From Rallus limicola (lineage: Eukaryota; Chordata; Aves; Gruiformes; Rallidae): a stretch of DNA of 64,000 nt. Positions 1 to 15,037 of this stretch are shown one piece after another; positions within the stretch are counted from its first letter, which is position 1, and every line of letters begins with the position of its first letter. The DNA lies in contig JAKCOZ010000007.1 of assembly GCA_022605955.1 (NCBI GenBank), forward strand, positions 32,218,991 through 32,282,990, given 5' to 3'. A model generated the notes under the pieces. It was not told the DNA's origin and did not search any database. It saw only the letters and a program-made list of their open reading frames with translations. A program made the position numbers and the translations under genes.

Positions 1-3000
1 TTCTCAGTGCAGATTAGGCTGCATGATGTAAAACACTTCAGACAGTTTAAGCCATTGCCTATTCCTGTGTTCCCTCCCTCCCAATTAAAATTTAAAAAAA
101 GCAATAGCTTAAAACATTCCAACCCAACTAGAATTATTTTTCTTCTTTTAGACACCCAAGAGCAAGATTCATGCTCAAAGTAAGTCAATGCTGCCACCTG
201 CAATGTGTTTTTGCATTCTTCCACCTTTAACCAGAAGGTTCATTTGAACTTTGTTTCCTATTCTCTTCAAACACCAAAGTCCTGACATCCTCCTCCTTGC
301 CTCACCCAACCCCCCAGACACTGGACAGACCACAGCAACACACTCAAATGGAGTTCGAGACGCTCATGTCATCTCCTGGCACACGTTCCCAGGTCAGCTG
401 TACAATGCTGCTTCCTCTTAGAAGAGTGAGGAAATGCTGCCAATCTCTTTTTCTCCTCCCATTTTTAGTCACTGTTTCACAATTAAGTGCAGCCCTCATG
501 ACACTTAAAAATAAAACTGTCCAACCATCAATTTTCTCTTCCTCTCAACCGCTATGCATTTGATATGTTTACTCAAATATTTAAATTATGAGGTTTTGGT
601 GAGCTTGTAGTAGTGATTTGGGGTGTTACTGGTATTTTTACAGGATGCAGGTGTACTCAAAGTAATTAGCAGTTAAACACAGATTCATCTCTTACCACTT
701 AAGAAACATGGAGCAGCACTATTTAAATAGATAACATCCTGTTACCAGGAAAATATGATTAAAAATGTATGCTAGTGAAAAGGATCTACTATGTTATTAT
801 AAAAAGGAAACAATGGAAACAATAAGCTCTGCAAAATGCCTTTTTTAAACAGAGGCTGCGTTGAGCATAATGCAGATTCTCTGGAAGAATACGCAGATAC
901 CAGAAAAGAAAGATGAGAGAGGAATTTTAACCATGCACAGATTTAGCATGGGCTTAAAAAATAAATTCTTTGTCAATTGAGAGAAAATTGCTTGAACAAC
1001 TCTGGCATCTGATACCAGGTTCAAGGCTATTTGGATAGTACAGGATTCTCCTTTTTGTGTTAGAGACCACACAAACATTCTTCTGCTAGAAGCATTTGTT
1101 TTTTAAAGTTATTATTAACTATGAAGATCTAAAGCAGATCTGTTCTTAGCTACATTCATAGTCCAGATGTGGATATTGTGAAGACTCTGCATGAAGAATC
1201 AAAGCCAAGATTCCAGAGTCCCATACAAGAGGACCCACAGGAGATGAAAAGAAGGCTGTCTTCAGCATTTCCATCCTACAAGCTATTTAGGGGACTATGA
1301 CTTCATACTTGTTTGTTCTCAAGTAGCACAGATGTGCTCTATCAATTCATAGAGTTGGAAGACTATGTGTAGAACGAGCGTAAAAAAAAATAAATCACTT
1401 TAGCACCCAAAGTTGCAGCAGAACAAACACAGAACTGATAGGATTTGCTCTATTATCACTGGGGCAGAAAATTTATTTACATAAACTTACATTATTTTTT
1501 CTCTGAGCATCTTGTCTGAAGAGATTCTGAAGCCAACAACAACAAAATCTATAGCTAGGAAAAAAACCAGTTATTTGGTCCATGCTCTCAGCTCATCTAA
1601 ACCGCAGGAACAAACGCTGCCTGAATTCGCAAGCCTTTCTTTTGACATGTATATGATAGCTGCAAGATATTAATTTTCTTGAAGTTCTTTTTTTAAATCA
1701 AGTACTGTCTCTTAAACAATGCATCCTCTCTTCAGGAGCCAGAGATAAAAATTTAAACAAAACCCAAGCAACCTCTGTAAAAGTGAGGCCTGCCATAACA
1801 CAACTTCCATGTATGCCAAAGAGGGTGCAGTCCTTTTTATGTTGGGTCTAAGTTTGCAATCCTTTCTGCAAGGTATGTTTATGGGAAAGCACTTTACAAA
1901 GCAACAGATAAATTTCCCCTTCCTATAATTTTTCCTTTACCTACCACATTTCCACCTCTGCTGCATACGTGAAAATTGTATTTGCCACTGACTGGAAAAC
2001 ACAAAACATGCAAGTGCAAAGACCAAAACTGTGTGATGAACTCAAGAACCTGCATTGGGATGTCCCTGAACATCAGGATGCTGCCCCAGAAACCACCCCG
2101 ATTCACTTGAGGCTTCTCCAGAAGATCACAGAGCACCCAAACAGAACTACTAGAATTTAAGAGATACATTCTCAGTGTGATCCCCATATTCTAGTCAGTA
2201 ATACAAATTAACAAAGGAGGTTTCTTAATTATGAAGTGCTAAATTTAGGACTGCAACTCACTATTTATTCCAGCAGTTAAAAAATCCACCTTATACTTTA
2301 ATGCTGTGCGTATCACGGTGTACAGTTTACAGCATTTAACATTTAGGCCTTTTTTAAAAAATTGCCTCCACAAATGTGAACACTCGTATTTCTTTTTCCT
2401 CCCCCACTCTCCCACTTCGATTCAAATGAGGTTAGCTAAGAAAAACCCTATTCATAGGAATTAAGAGCTAAAGATCCGATCCAGTCTTGCCATGAACAAG
2501 TAGCTTCAGTCAGTGTCTGTGCCATAAACCTGCTCTGGAGGTTTATAACAGACCTCTGTATTTTTAAATTTGAATGAAACGTGTCTGAGATATCAGAGAT
2601 GCCTGTACCAGTAAGATATACTCAAAAGCGACAAGACCTGTGTTTTGCATTATCTTAAGTGACATCAAACTCTGTTGCTTTTAAAAAAGGAATTAAGATT
2701 CAGGGATTAAAAGCAAACCATGCTGCTGGACTAAATCCCTACATCTTCAGTGACTTCTATGGTGTAAATATCTCAGGAATTAGAAGAGGTATCGGTTCTC
2801 AAGCTGTTATTCTGATAATACTATGAACAAAGTCTCTCCTGACACTTTTCTTGTTCCAAGGCAAGCCAGCCATGTACATGGGATGGAGCATGCAGGCACC
2901 ACCTCACAGGTCTTGTAATCAGAAAGTACATTAGAACCACTGTTCTAAGGTAAACCTCCAGTTTACTGACCTGCGACTGCATGACCACTTGGCTTGGATG

Positions 3001-4464
3001 CTCCCCATCCACCTCCAAATAGAGTTTAGCCTCATCTCTTTTTCAGACTACTTAGCAACTGGAAATATCTGCACCTTGACAAAGCTCAGGGCCCAGCAGA
3101 TGCGTGGATTTGACTCTAACTCCACCTGTAGTGCATCCCATTTGAAATAAAGCATGGACCCTCAATCCAGAGATACAAACCTCTGGAAATGTGTGCAATT
3201 CCATCTTCAACCAACCATCAGTTAAGAAAAGCTTTTTTTTTTTAACCAGTTACAATCACCAGTATTTACTGCCACAGAGGTCCCACTTGTCTAAAGGAGC
3301 AAATTCTGCAGAAGAATGCTCTGGAGGTGACCACACTTTCTACTTGGCTCCGTCTTGCTCATAGAAAAAGATGAGAGTCCAGCTGGGTACAGGGTATGCT
3401 GGGATCATTTTTACATACATTTTACACATAGTCTTGGTCCATAATTTTTTCATGCCTATCACACTAATTAATCCAGCAGATCTATTAGGGCACTACACCA
3501 GTCATTTCCACCAGTTACTTTGCAGGAGCCATACATGACTTCAACAAAGCCGTAGGACGGCTCATTTCCAGTCCCTCTGCAGCAGGTGATGACAGGTCAC
3601 AGCACCTGCAGCTTTATGACCCGTTGTGAATCTACAATGTAAGACACATGAAGGTCCTGTTGACACAGACTAACTGCATGCACAGGTCACAGGAATTGGA
3701 GACAAACCAGAGATCTTGCAATTGAAGCTGCTACTTCAACACCAAAAATGCGCTGAAAGACAGGCTCTAAAGCAAGTAACTGAGACTACTAAATGTGTAG
3801 CATGAGAAGGTAGCCTTAAGATGTTATTTCAAATGCCATGTAAGAATAATATTCCCAGGCAACTGTGCAGAAGCACTAGCAAATCTGCAAAGTCTAGGGC
3901 TGTCTTCTCCAGATATAGAGGATACAGCCAATTGAAAGCTGTCTGGAGTTAAAAAAAAAAAAATCAAAATTACGTGTCACAGACTGCTGGACATCTGCTG
4001 CCAAATGATCTGTTAATTCTGAGTCTTCTTAAACAGAAGATCTCTCACCTTCTATAAAGCAAAAATTCAACAAGCAGTACTTGAGATAATTAATTTAATT
4101 AAATAAAAAATTGCCCAAACTGTAAGAATACTCCATAAATATGTAAATCTCACCATTTTGGAAAGACTAGTCAGTCATCTCTCCATGAACAGGTACTGAG
4201 ATATTAACTTGTTCATATCATTAAGTTTGCTGTTTTCCAGATAATTGGAAGTTCTATTTGCACACAAAGTGCTATTCCCTCCCCCCCCAACCTGAACAGC
4301 AACCAACACCTCATTTCTCTAATGAAAAAAGTATTTTCTAAATATAGTGGGAACATTTTTTCTCTAGATGAGAACACCACAGTCAGTACCGCATTGTGCT
4401 GTGGTTCTGGTCTTACAGCCACCTAAAGCCTCTACTTCCAAAATGCAGTGTCCCTCAAGTAGAC

Positions 4465-4504
4465 AGCAGTGAACGGAACTTGCCAGCAATGAATGGAACT
4501 TGCC
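4465..4504 (+). repeat. 20-bp tandem duplication
   Basis: Two adjacent 20-bp units, agcagtgaacggaacttgcc and agcaatgaatggaacttgcc, differ at two positions. It is a small local duplication in intron 3. Confidence 0.9.
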
Positions 4505-5708
4505 CTATGCAAATGTCTCCAACTTTAAAAGAAAACTAGTTCCCTCGGTGCCTAGTTCTTCCTTGTAGTGCAAATAAAGCGGAAAGGAGAGGACAGACAG
4601 CATGCTCATATCCCCCACCCCTCTGTTCTTTCAGGAAGCTCTTTGGGAAAATAGCTGCTCAGGCTCTGCATTTTGAAGCAGCCTGGATTATCCCAGCCAC
4701 TGAAGGGCTTCTCTTCAGCCAAAGATCATGCTACACCCATGCCCTCTTCAAAGCTCCTTCTGCTGATCCTCATGACCATTCCTGGAAGCTATTATTTGCG
4801 CACGGCTCCAAGCCCATCTCTCTAGTCAGAGCAGCACATGCCTGAGTGCTAGAAACCACTCTGCACACAGTATGAGGGAATCCATGCAGCTCCAAGGCAT
4901 TCTGTAAACAAGCAGACATGCTGCATACCAGACAGAAAAATGTAACAGCATACGAGATGTAGGAATTTAAAATGCATACAGGACATCACTGACTTAATTA
5001 TGGCAACCAGCACACTTTTTTTTTTTTTCTATTTTTAAATGCCTAAGGTTACTTACCCTCATTATTTAGCTTTAAAAATGTCAAAACACAGGCACAAAAA
5101 CGGGTATTAACTAGATAAATAAGGAAAGCAACATGCTGCTGCTTTTATTCCGTGTACAATTTTCTTAAAGTAACACCTGCAACTTCTCTTGTTTCTCCAC
5201 ATCTTCCAAACAGTGGAGGCCAAACATACTTAAAGCTACACAGGAAAATGTACCTGAGAGACTGAGCACCCTCTGGCAGGGTAACACCTACATTCATCCC
5301 TTAAAACTGATCCAATTTCAGCTCACACTTTCAGTCTCCTGGCTAAACGGTAAGGCAGCAGAAACTGCAGGGAAGCTATCTTCAGTTGCTCACTGTTATT
5401 TTATGTTCTTGCTCCTATTTCTGGGCAGACTGCAGAAGAAAGCATCACAAAGCACCACCACAGATGGCAGTTTGGCATCCTCCAGTCAACCTCACACCTG
5501 CAAGTTCCACAGCTGTGCTTTCTGTCTCCTCTCATCCCTGCATGGGCAAAAGCTGCAAAATACACAAGTGTTAAGTGACCCACTGCCACCATTTATCCCA
5601 TTAGTGAATTACACCCATAGGAAATTAAAGTGGAAGCCTCTGCTCTTGGGTATGCTCTTGGTGATGCAGTTCTGCTTCTACTATAGGGAGAGGAACTTTG
5701 GTCAAGGT

Positions 5709-5732
5709 ATTTGCCATGGGGACATGGCAAAT
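5709..5732. repeat. Perfect 10-bp inverted repeat, 4-nt loop
   Basis: The arms atttgccatg and catggcaaat are exact reverse complements around a GGGA loop in intron 3. This is a possible small hairpin or a palindromic protein-binding site. The stem is too short for a microRNA precursor. Confidence 0.85.
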
Positions 5733-6022
5733 TTCTATTGAACAGCAGAAGGGGAAAAAAGCAGCACAAAAAATTGAGAGTTATGAAGAGAACTTGATGG
5801 TCACTGATACCAGCAAGAACCACAAAAGAGCTCTGTGTTAAACAGGGCATCACAAGCTTTGCAAGGAAAAAAAAAAAAGCAGATCTCTTCACTGCAGTTG
5901 TATTTAGACTCTTGCAGCTAACCACTGCAAGATGGGAGTTACCCACTCTTCCCTCCACATGTTCCTCATTCCTGGCCATAACATTTCATTCCAGGTCATG
6001 GCTTGAACAGTTACTTATCTGG

Positions 6023-6066
6023 ATCACAGAAGGAACCCATAAGGATCATTGAGTCCAACTCTGTCA
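6023..6066 (-). repeat. Short CR1 LINE 3'-end remnant
   Basis: The + strand reads like the reverse complement of a CR1 3' end: a cacaga tail, then aaggatcattgagtccaact. Only about 45 bp is recognisable, and divergence is high. The element would be on the minus strand, the same sense as MTSS1. It could be another LINE of the CR1/L2 group. Confidence 0.5.
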
Positions 6067-9000
6067 CCATAAGATCCCATGTTATAGAAGGCAGAATGCT
6101 TTCCTCCTGCTCCAAGATGTGGCAAGATGATCTCTCCCAACTGTAAATTTTATGCAAAATCCAGACGACAGACACCACCAAAGCCAACATCTCTACTTCC
6201 TTCAGGACTCAAGTCAAAGAACACAATCCAAGCAAGACCTCTTGTGGGTACTAGTTTGGTTAAAAAAAACTTTACATATATTTTTATACAAAAAAGATGC
6301 AACCAGAGCATTTTCCAGCACATCTGTGACTCCACAGACACTGCCCATTCCCACATGTCTCTCTGCTGGAGGGCTGCAGCCATGGCTGTGTCCAGCACAA
6401 AGCCTGTAGTAATCCAAGCCTTGGCCAGTCCTCCAGAGGTAATCAGATTAGATGATCTACTGGTCCTCCTGGTCCTCCAAAAGAAAATTAGCTGTGAATC
6501 ATTTTGAAACTTTGAAACCCTGGTGTAGTTTCTCCCACAGACTGAGACCAGCCACTGCAAGATGAAACTCAAATCAAAGCCAAGTTTTCCTTTTGTGGCC
6601 AGCAGCACATGGCTGCAGCCATACATATTAAAACCAAGGTGAAGCAGATGACCAGGGAAGAGGGGTGAAGCCAGACTGGCTGTTCTCTGTCTGCAGGACA
6701 CAGGCACTCAGCTGGCTAAGAAAAACAGATAGGAGACAATGAGCCTGAGGGGCTTCCTGGACTAAAGCTTTCTGTATGCAAAGCCCAAAACCTGCAGTCT
6801 GCCACCATTCACTGTCCCCTACTTGTCGACTGGGTGGCACTTGCCATCTTTACCTCTTGGACAGGTAACTGGAGTGAATAATTAATCTTCTAATCACATT
6901 TCACCCTAACACTTTAAAAAAGTCTGAACTATGCACTAGATGACTATTAATAGCACAAGGGGCTTCTTTTTCTTTTAACCTAGAAACTACTTTTTCTTCA
7001 AGAGCTACCTGTCTGATTGTCCATATTAAGGTGACTCAATGCTATTTAAATCATACAAGGCCCGTGCTATTTAGTGCTGCCACAGAAACTTTCCCAGGCA
7101 GATTTAATTAACTGATAAGTTATACTGAGAATGCATCCATCCAATCTAGAGATGCTGTTCCTCACATTCCTGCCAAAGCAACCCTACTCCTACTCTTCCT
7201 CCAGCATAACTGAGTCTAAAAATAGTTGCATAAAAATATAAGTTGTTTTCATCATAGTTTAAGACTAGCAAGATGGCTTTGACATCTCTTACCACAAAGT
7301 AAACTCCCTGTAGACCTTTAAAAAATATCCCAGAGTTGCAGATTTAACTGCAGAATTAAGGTCTAAAACAAATTAACAGAAAATAATAGGAGGTAAATTG
7401 CTACAAACAGTGTTAGTAGCTGCATGGAACGGTCTTTGTGCAAATACACAGCATTTAAGAAATCTTAATATTGTGTAATTAAAGCCTGAACTAGTATGGC
7501 CAGGGAAGTTGAACTTTAAAAACAAGGCTTTCAAGATTGTCTAGTCTGACACCTTCTTTACATGGCAGAAACGGGTTTGTCCACCTTAATCCTTCCTATA
7601 CCACCATCATGAACTGTGTGTGTGTTGTAAGGAAAGCACTGGAGGTTTTTTTAGGGATAAAGACTAGCAGACTATGCCTAACCCCATTCAAACCATAAAG
7701 AATACTGCATCTTGTTCATCTCATTACCGGTCCTCCTGCAGAACCAGGCTGCTCTTCGAGTTACATATTTCCAAGTCATCCAACTTAATGCAAATATGCT
7801 GAAAATGCTGCAGGACACATCTAGTGCCACAGAAAGAAAGGAAAAAGCATAGAAACCCACAGAAGTTGAAAACAAAAAACCACAGGTAAGATTCTTTCCA
7901 ATAAAAACAAGCACTGCCTTCTACAGAGCTGAACTAAATGAACCAGACAGGGAAATCTACACAGACCCAGGAAACACGTTATCACAGACTTCTTAAAAAT
8001 ACAAATAAAAAAATGGGGGGACGGAGAGGAAGGTAAAAATCTGGTTGTGCCCAGGATCCTATGAACAGTCTACTGGTTCACTCCCAGTAACGTTTTGAGG
8101 TAGTCCTGGCCATGCAAAGCAACACATCCATGATCCTAAATAACACTAGTGAATGAATTAGGTGGCAGGAATTTCAGACCCTACATTTTTAATGCAGCCA
8201 CTTCACAAGAATTACATGACGTCTCACAACGGATCTTCAAAACAAGCATTAAATCACTTGCTTAAATTTTGCAGATATTAATATCAGAAGAAATTCTCAT
8301 TGCTATAAATAGGTCATACAAAGCAGATGTGCCTGGCAATGCTTGACATATGAGTCTTGTGGTCAAACTACCACTTCACACCTCTATCCTGGGGGATATA
8401 CAAACCTCTACAACCCAGTGCTATTCTTGGAAGCTTTTATTCCATTCTCCCTTTAACTAGAACTAAATCATTGCAATTATGTAAAAAGCTGTTATCCCAT
8501 TGCTCACTTTAAAAAAAAATAATCCAGGTTATACTTGGAAATTACAAACTCTGTGCATCTACATACTGGAACTATTGTTTGGGGCAAAATACGTCATTAC
8601 AAGAAACAGCTGAAGGAAGAGACTCATACTTGCTTTGTGTCCCTTCAACCTTTTCTCTTTCTACCAGTTGGAAGCAGTGAATCAAAGGTAAAATGAACTG
8701 ACTTGCCCCAGTTTGTTTCAATGCAACTTAAAGCTGCATCATTAATGTTTAATGTGTAGTCCCATTGGTCATGAGAAGCTTTTTACATGCTGAATCTGTT
8801 TCATCTAAGAGACTTTTTCTCTTAAAGTGAGAAAAGGCATTAATAGATCCTTTCAGCTTCTGGGCAGACCTAGAGGGCACAAGTTTTGTGTCTGTCTTCC
8901 CTCTTTTGACAAAAAACACACATGAAAATAACTTGGAACCAAACTGGGACCAACTTGAAATGAACAGAAGTTAAGGATTAGCACAAAGACATACATTTAA

Positions 9001-12000
9001 TAGTCACGACCTCAAAAGCTGAGCTCTAAAGAGGGTGTCATTCTGAATGCTTCCAAAAGATTAGGCAAAAGTCAAAATAGCACGTTAGAGACATGGAGGG
9101 CTGGAGAGGATACTGCGTAGTTGTACCTTTTAACCTGAGCGTGCCTTAGCCTTCATTAACCAACCCCTTCACAGTGCACAGGACAGGCTTCTTGCCATTC
9201 TGGTTCAAAAAACCCCATTGGCAATGTTCATGATGGGGAGATGGGTGGTTGTGTGCACTTCTGAAAGCTCTTTTCCTGTGAGAGAACCCATTAACACAAA
9301 GCCTCAAGCTTTCTTATAACAAGTACATTTCTTTTAAAATACGTTGGAACTTCAAGTTCCATTATGCTGTGCACAGCCACTCTATGGTAGGAGCTTCTCA
9401 ATCACTGTCTTCATTAGCTCTGTGGATGCACACCAGAAGTTCAGCACTTCCACCCTAGTTGGGAAACACACACCAAGCTTTTTCCTACTGCTCCTAATTT
9501 TGGAAGCCATGCTAAGTGAGTAAAGTTGCCAAAGAAAATGTATTGTGAAGAACAAAAGGTCTCTGAAAACAGGCAGCTTGTTTTCTAAAGAAAACTTCAG
9601 AGTGAATAGCTGAAACCTTGGTTAAAACACAGCTTGAGAAACAGAGTCTGTAACTCCTACTAAGGCCAGCCCCAAGCTTACACTGAAAGATTAAAATCTG
9701 TTAGTTGAAATCAATTATCTATCCTGAATGCACACAGAGCATTTGAGCCATGCAGTCTGGAGAGAGCTTTGCATTACAGTTCATACTCAGCAACCGCACT
9801 CATCTCCGCAGCAGCAAGCTAAATTTCGGCTTAACAGCTCAAACATTCCCTTGCCTAGATTCAGACCCAAGGCTCCTGCCTCTACAGTAGCTACAGAAGC
9901 ACTGCATGTGAACTCTTTACCTCTGAGCCAAACTAACGCTCACACTGAGCTGCTATTCTCCATGCAAGATAACCTAGATTTAAAATGAATACACATTCAC
10001 AACAACATCAAAAGGAAACGTTCTCTACAGACTCGCTGATTTTGCAACCTAGCAGAAGACGAGCAAGCATTAAAAACAGGGGTAATTCATCATAATGTTC
10101 ACTTTAAGTATTTACTAAATGTACTTTGGATTTAATTTATTTATAACAACTCCAATGTTCCAGACTTGCATCACTGGATTGTGAAAACATAACATTCTTT
10201 CTCTAAGACTTCATTGTAGCACTCTGTTTAGTACCTGCTTGCAAGAAAAGAAGAGTTTTTACTCCTGCACAAGTACGTGGAAGATGATTTCTCAGCAACA
10301 TCTGTCATTACAGTCTTGAATTATAGTTTCAAATACTGCTTCTAAAACTGTTCATCTGGTCATATGTCAATGTCAAATTATGTTGGATTATCCAAACGTG
10401 TTATTACTTTATTCTCTTGATGCAACCAGCTTAATCCAGTAACAATTAAAAGAAAAAAGAAATCATTGTCATACCTTTTACTATGGGCTTGCATGAACAA
10501 TGCATACAAAAGATAACCTCTCTGTACAGAAAGCCTCATTTCTTCATGAATGTTTACCTGATCTCCCCTAAATACTCCCAGAACAACACACAGAGCTTCT
10601 CTTAGTAGTTTATCCATTTTTATCTCTCTACACTCTCCTTCCTCCACTCCCTCTGGCATCCCAAAATGAGTAATGAGATTACTCTTGGGGTGGCCAGTCA
10701 AGGCTCCCCCGGACCTGGCTGAGCAAGTGGCCCTCCTCACTTAATTGGGCATGTGCTTGCCCAAGCATGCATGCCTACAAGTCTGTAAGACATACAGCTT
10801 CACCCTCTCCTCAAAGGTGCTTTGCTTTTTTGGGGAGAAGGTTTGGGAGAGAAGCAGGGAGAGCACATGCTTACACACACCTCTGTTTGTAGCACAGCAT
10901 AAAAATGGACCTTCAGCACTACACACAGGCATCCACACACTGTAGACCATTTTTCATCAGTGCTATAAACGTACAGTTGGAGCTGGGTCTTAACACCATT
11001 CTGGGGAACTACACTACTGCTGCCTGCCTAGGTCCAATTTCTGTACTTAGAGAACTTCTTGGAGACCACTGTTTGGCTTTCCTTCCCCACCTTCATTGCA
11101 TGATGGAAGCTTTACTTTGGAAGAGACCCTAAATAGAAGGCATGTTTTCATTTTCATGCACCTGACCCCACTAAACCTTTCTGGGCTACTGGCAAACTGT
11201 GCAAGCCAGACCTTCCACATGGCCTGGCACCCTAAGAGCCTGCAATCCCTAAGTCAAGCTTCATCCCCTTTCCTACTTAGCCCTGCAAAACAAATATACT
11301 TAGCAGATGTGCCTGCACCTACAGGAGGGCAGAAGCTGGTCCAGCAGATGAAACCACTCTTAACTGCACTATTTAGTATGCTCAGCAGAACAAACACCAG
11401 CTCTGCTTCAAAACAGAACAGGGACAACAGCAATTGCTGTTACTCCCAGGAGAAAGTGGACCCAGTTTCTAGGTTTACATTTCACTCGGGGGTGGGCTGA
11501 AGCAACTCCAGAACAAACACTAACTGGTGTTATCCTTCAGTGTTTCCATTCAGCAGGTCTCCCTCAGGTAGGAAAAAGGAAGAAAACAAAAAAGGGAAGA
11601 AAAAAGGCACCCCTCCAAACTCAGCTCCAGCTCCATTTTGCTAAACGCCTCTTTCAAGACGTGAGCGTACACACCAGCGTGTGCAGCACTGCTCCTGCAG
11701 CAATGGCAGCCACAACCTGCGACTTCTTGTTTGTCATCAAATACTCGTACGGGATTGCATCAAGCTGGGAAATATGCTCAAACACAGCTCCAGAGCAAAG
11801 TCCCAGCAAGCTCCTTGATATTAGTTACTATAGAAACCAGTCCCTCGGCACAGGCTCTCACAGCAGGAAATCATGCAGATTTCAATTTTACATAGTAATA
11901 AATGCTCCAGGAGAGGAGAATTTCACAACAATTGCAGGGGTTGATTGTACAAACCCAGGGCCTCTCCTACCCCGTGACACCACCATGCTGCAGATGAACG

Positions 12001-13129
12001 TGCTCTCCTGCCCTCCCACGCACACGCTTACCACTGCTATTAGTTTTGAAGTGGTTTCCACAAAGACTCTGCTGGGATGGCTGCTGCAAAGGTCACAGCG
12101 GTTTTCAATGGCTTCAGTAGATTAGAAAACATACTTGTGTTTACATACAAGAAGCCCAGATGAAAACAGCAACAGAACCAGAGGCAGGAAAGCAGGAGAA
12201 AAAGCTAAGCATATATAAATATATACAGAGTCCAGAGGTTTCACAGGAAATGCTGTCAGGTCACAACCCAGAGCTCCTTTGGAAACAGCCCATCCTCCTT
12301 TCCTTCTCCACCCTGTCCAAAAAAGCGACCTGAGTGGAGGGCAGGTCACAGATTAATTTGTAGGAAAAGCCACTGTAGAAAGCACAAAGACAAGAGGAGG
12401 GCTCTGAGCCCTGCAGTGAAACAGCGAGGTAATTATTTTAACTTTTCAGAAGTAGTTCTACAGGTTCTTCATCGGGTGTGGGAGTGGAAGAGGAAGACAC
12501 ACACAGCACAATGCACTTCTTGTCCTTGGCAGATGCTAATTTTCTAGTGAAATTCAAGAACCAGCGGGAATTCCTCCCTATCTCTCCAAATAAGCCCATA
12601 AGCCTCAACAGCTCCACTTCTGCTCCCTCAACCGGGGAGGGAAAGTGCAGGGAAATGGCTTCACTGGAGAAAACCAACATGTACAGGAGGGGGAAGGGGT
12701 GAACAGCTTGCACAGCAACAGGGACAAACATTTGTGCTGGCAACACCCAACAAATCATGGAGCAAACAGAAGGACAAGAAAATGAAAGAAGCTGGTCTAT
12801 TTTTAATCAAGACCTCATTATTGCCATGAACATGCATTGCTTCCCTGGAAGCAGTAGGTATGCAAACATGAGATGAATGATATCATCGAGTCATTCACCT
12901 GGCAGTAGGAACCCTACTTTGCATGGACACACAAAGAGCAAACATACACAAGCTACTGTCCTGGCACCTCCAGAAGTGTGTGGAAGAGTGTCCTTCTGAG
13001 AGGCAGACTGCAGAAAACACCCCAACCCTGTTAGACAACGTCACTGGTGCTTTTGCTAGTGATTAGACAGAGCTCCATTGTCCTGGACACTCCACTTAAC
13101 ATTGGTCTGCTGGAGCTTGCAGTTTCACT

Positions 13130-13400
13130 TTTTGTATGCCTCCTAAATAGGATGAGGGGCAATGGCTCTAAACTAGGAAAGGGGAGATTAGGAAAAAGTT
13201 CTCCAATATGAGGGTGGTGGATCACTGGAACAGGTTGCCCAAAGAGGTAGTGGAGACCTCAACCAACCCTGAAGATATTCAGAGTCAGGCTTGATGGGGC
13301 TCTGAGCAACCTGATCTAGTAAAGATGTCCCTGCTTACTGCAGGGGGTTGGATTAGATAGCCTTTAAAAGTCCCTTCCAACCTAACACATTCTATGATTC
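13130..13400 (+). repeat. CR1 LINE fragment, 3' end
   Basis: About 270 bp matches the avian CR1 3' region in sense orientation: the block around aacaggttgcccaaagaggt, then a ggttggattagatag segment and the tail ccttccaacctaacacattc running into tatgattc. The 5' part is missing, as is typical of truncated CR1 insertions. It lies antisense to MTSS1 and carries several indels, so it is old. Confidence 0.88.
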
Positions 13401-15037
13401 AACAATTACTAGAAACCAAGGTATTTTCAGTCCAACCAGGGTAAGAATAGACTTAGAGAGATGGAGAAGACATCCCAAGTCAAACCATATGTTCTTATAC
13501 CACAGCTTTCACACAAATTTCCTTACTGATGCAGGGACACCCTGCAAGTGATTCAATGAACCTACAGAGTGGGGTGCAGTGAGGTTGACATGACTGGACT
13601 CTGGTCAGGTCCATGCATCCCTGGAGTTCTGCTGGGTTTGCATGAAGCCAGTTGACTGCACCAGCCTGATACTTCATTGTGTTAGTGAACTATCTGAGGT
13701 GTTCAAAAAGCACCTGCATTTTGAGACAGCTGTGAGGCACAAGGGATGAGGGAGCAGAAGCCCAGCAACTGCTTTGCTACCTCCACACTACCTTGTGGAC
13801 CTTGCCCATGATATAAGAAGCATGGCCCTACTTTGCAGGAAAGCTAGCTTAGCCTGAACTGATTCCTTCATTTTCCTCACACCCCAACCCCCTTTCTGTA
13901 TCATGGCAAATAAGATACTAAATAAAACACAGTGGAATCCGATCTGCAGCCACCTTTGCTATCCAACTACTTACGGATTAAAAAGAACTCAAAAAGCTGC
14001 AACAATTCACTTGTGGTTACTACAGAATTGTTGCTGTGTGCCAACTAGCAATTTATCACATCAAAAGCCTGACTGAACTAAGTCTGAAAGGGGATCTCCC
14101 ACCACAGGAACACGTGCTACAGTGGGAAAACCAACCACCAACCAAAACCTCAGTCTCCATTTTCAAATCCACATCCCATTATCAAAAGGATGCTTTTGCA
14201 TCTTTGCTTCTAACCTAATAAATCATCTAAAGGAAATTCTCAGAGCCATTTATCATTTATCCTCTCATTATTTTCCAAACTGGATGTTTAAGGCATTGTA
14301 AGTTTGGTTCTGTTGCTAAGGCTGAGAAAACTCTTTGGAGCTACAAAGCCAGTATATAGTTACTGAAGCGTATGAGCTCTGTATGAAGATGCCCACAGAG
14401 ACACAAAGTCATCAGAGTGGTAACAGCAATCCATCTATCCATCCCAAATCTGCAGAAAAAACAGGACCTGATAATCTCTCCTACCAAAAGCTGTGTAAAG
14501 GAGAAAAGGATTACAACTATGACTGAGTATATGAAAAATAATGTCTGTAAAGTTCCCCATCCCACACTCAAAGATTTCTGATTCAGATGATAGCGAGGAG
14601 ATTCACATTGTCATAAACAAACAGCCACTCCTATTGACACACCTGCCTACTACTTGGATGAAGTACTAAAGAAGCTTACTTGCTTCTTCCCCACTCTTCC
14701 ATTTATTTTTCTCCTTCACAGAAGTTAATCTTGCATTCAAATTTTCTGTTAGCATACACAATCTCCTGGTGGCTTCACCCCTCTCCTAACAACACTTCCA
14801 TCTCTCAGCAAAGCACCTTAAGCTCAAAAGAAAAATACTAGGTTGTAAGGCAAATAGCTACCCCTTGGTAGGGCGACTAAGTTAGTTATTACTGTGATTA
14901 TTTTAATCTAATGCCCTAGAAATTTCTCCTTTGGTAGGAGCAAAGCAGCACAAGTGTTGCCAGTGACCCTGAGCTAGATTTTTGTCTTGACCTCAAGGAG
15001 AAAAGCGCGCCACAATAAGCAATTTCTTTATGCTGCA

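Noticed and set aside
6150..6707. A 185-codon minus-strand frame in intron 3
   Set aside because: No recognisable domain, no splice or promoter context, and several overlapping frames in other phases are equally open. Taken as chance.
7500..7600. Possible ancient LINE or MIR-like remnant (gattgtctagtctgacacct)
   Set aside because: Only about 30 bp is suggestive and no tail or body could be traced. A RepeatMasker run would decide.
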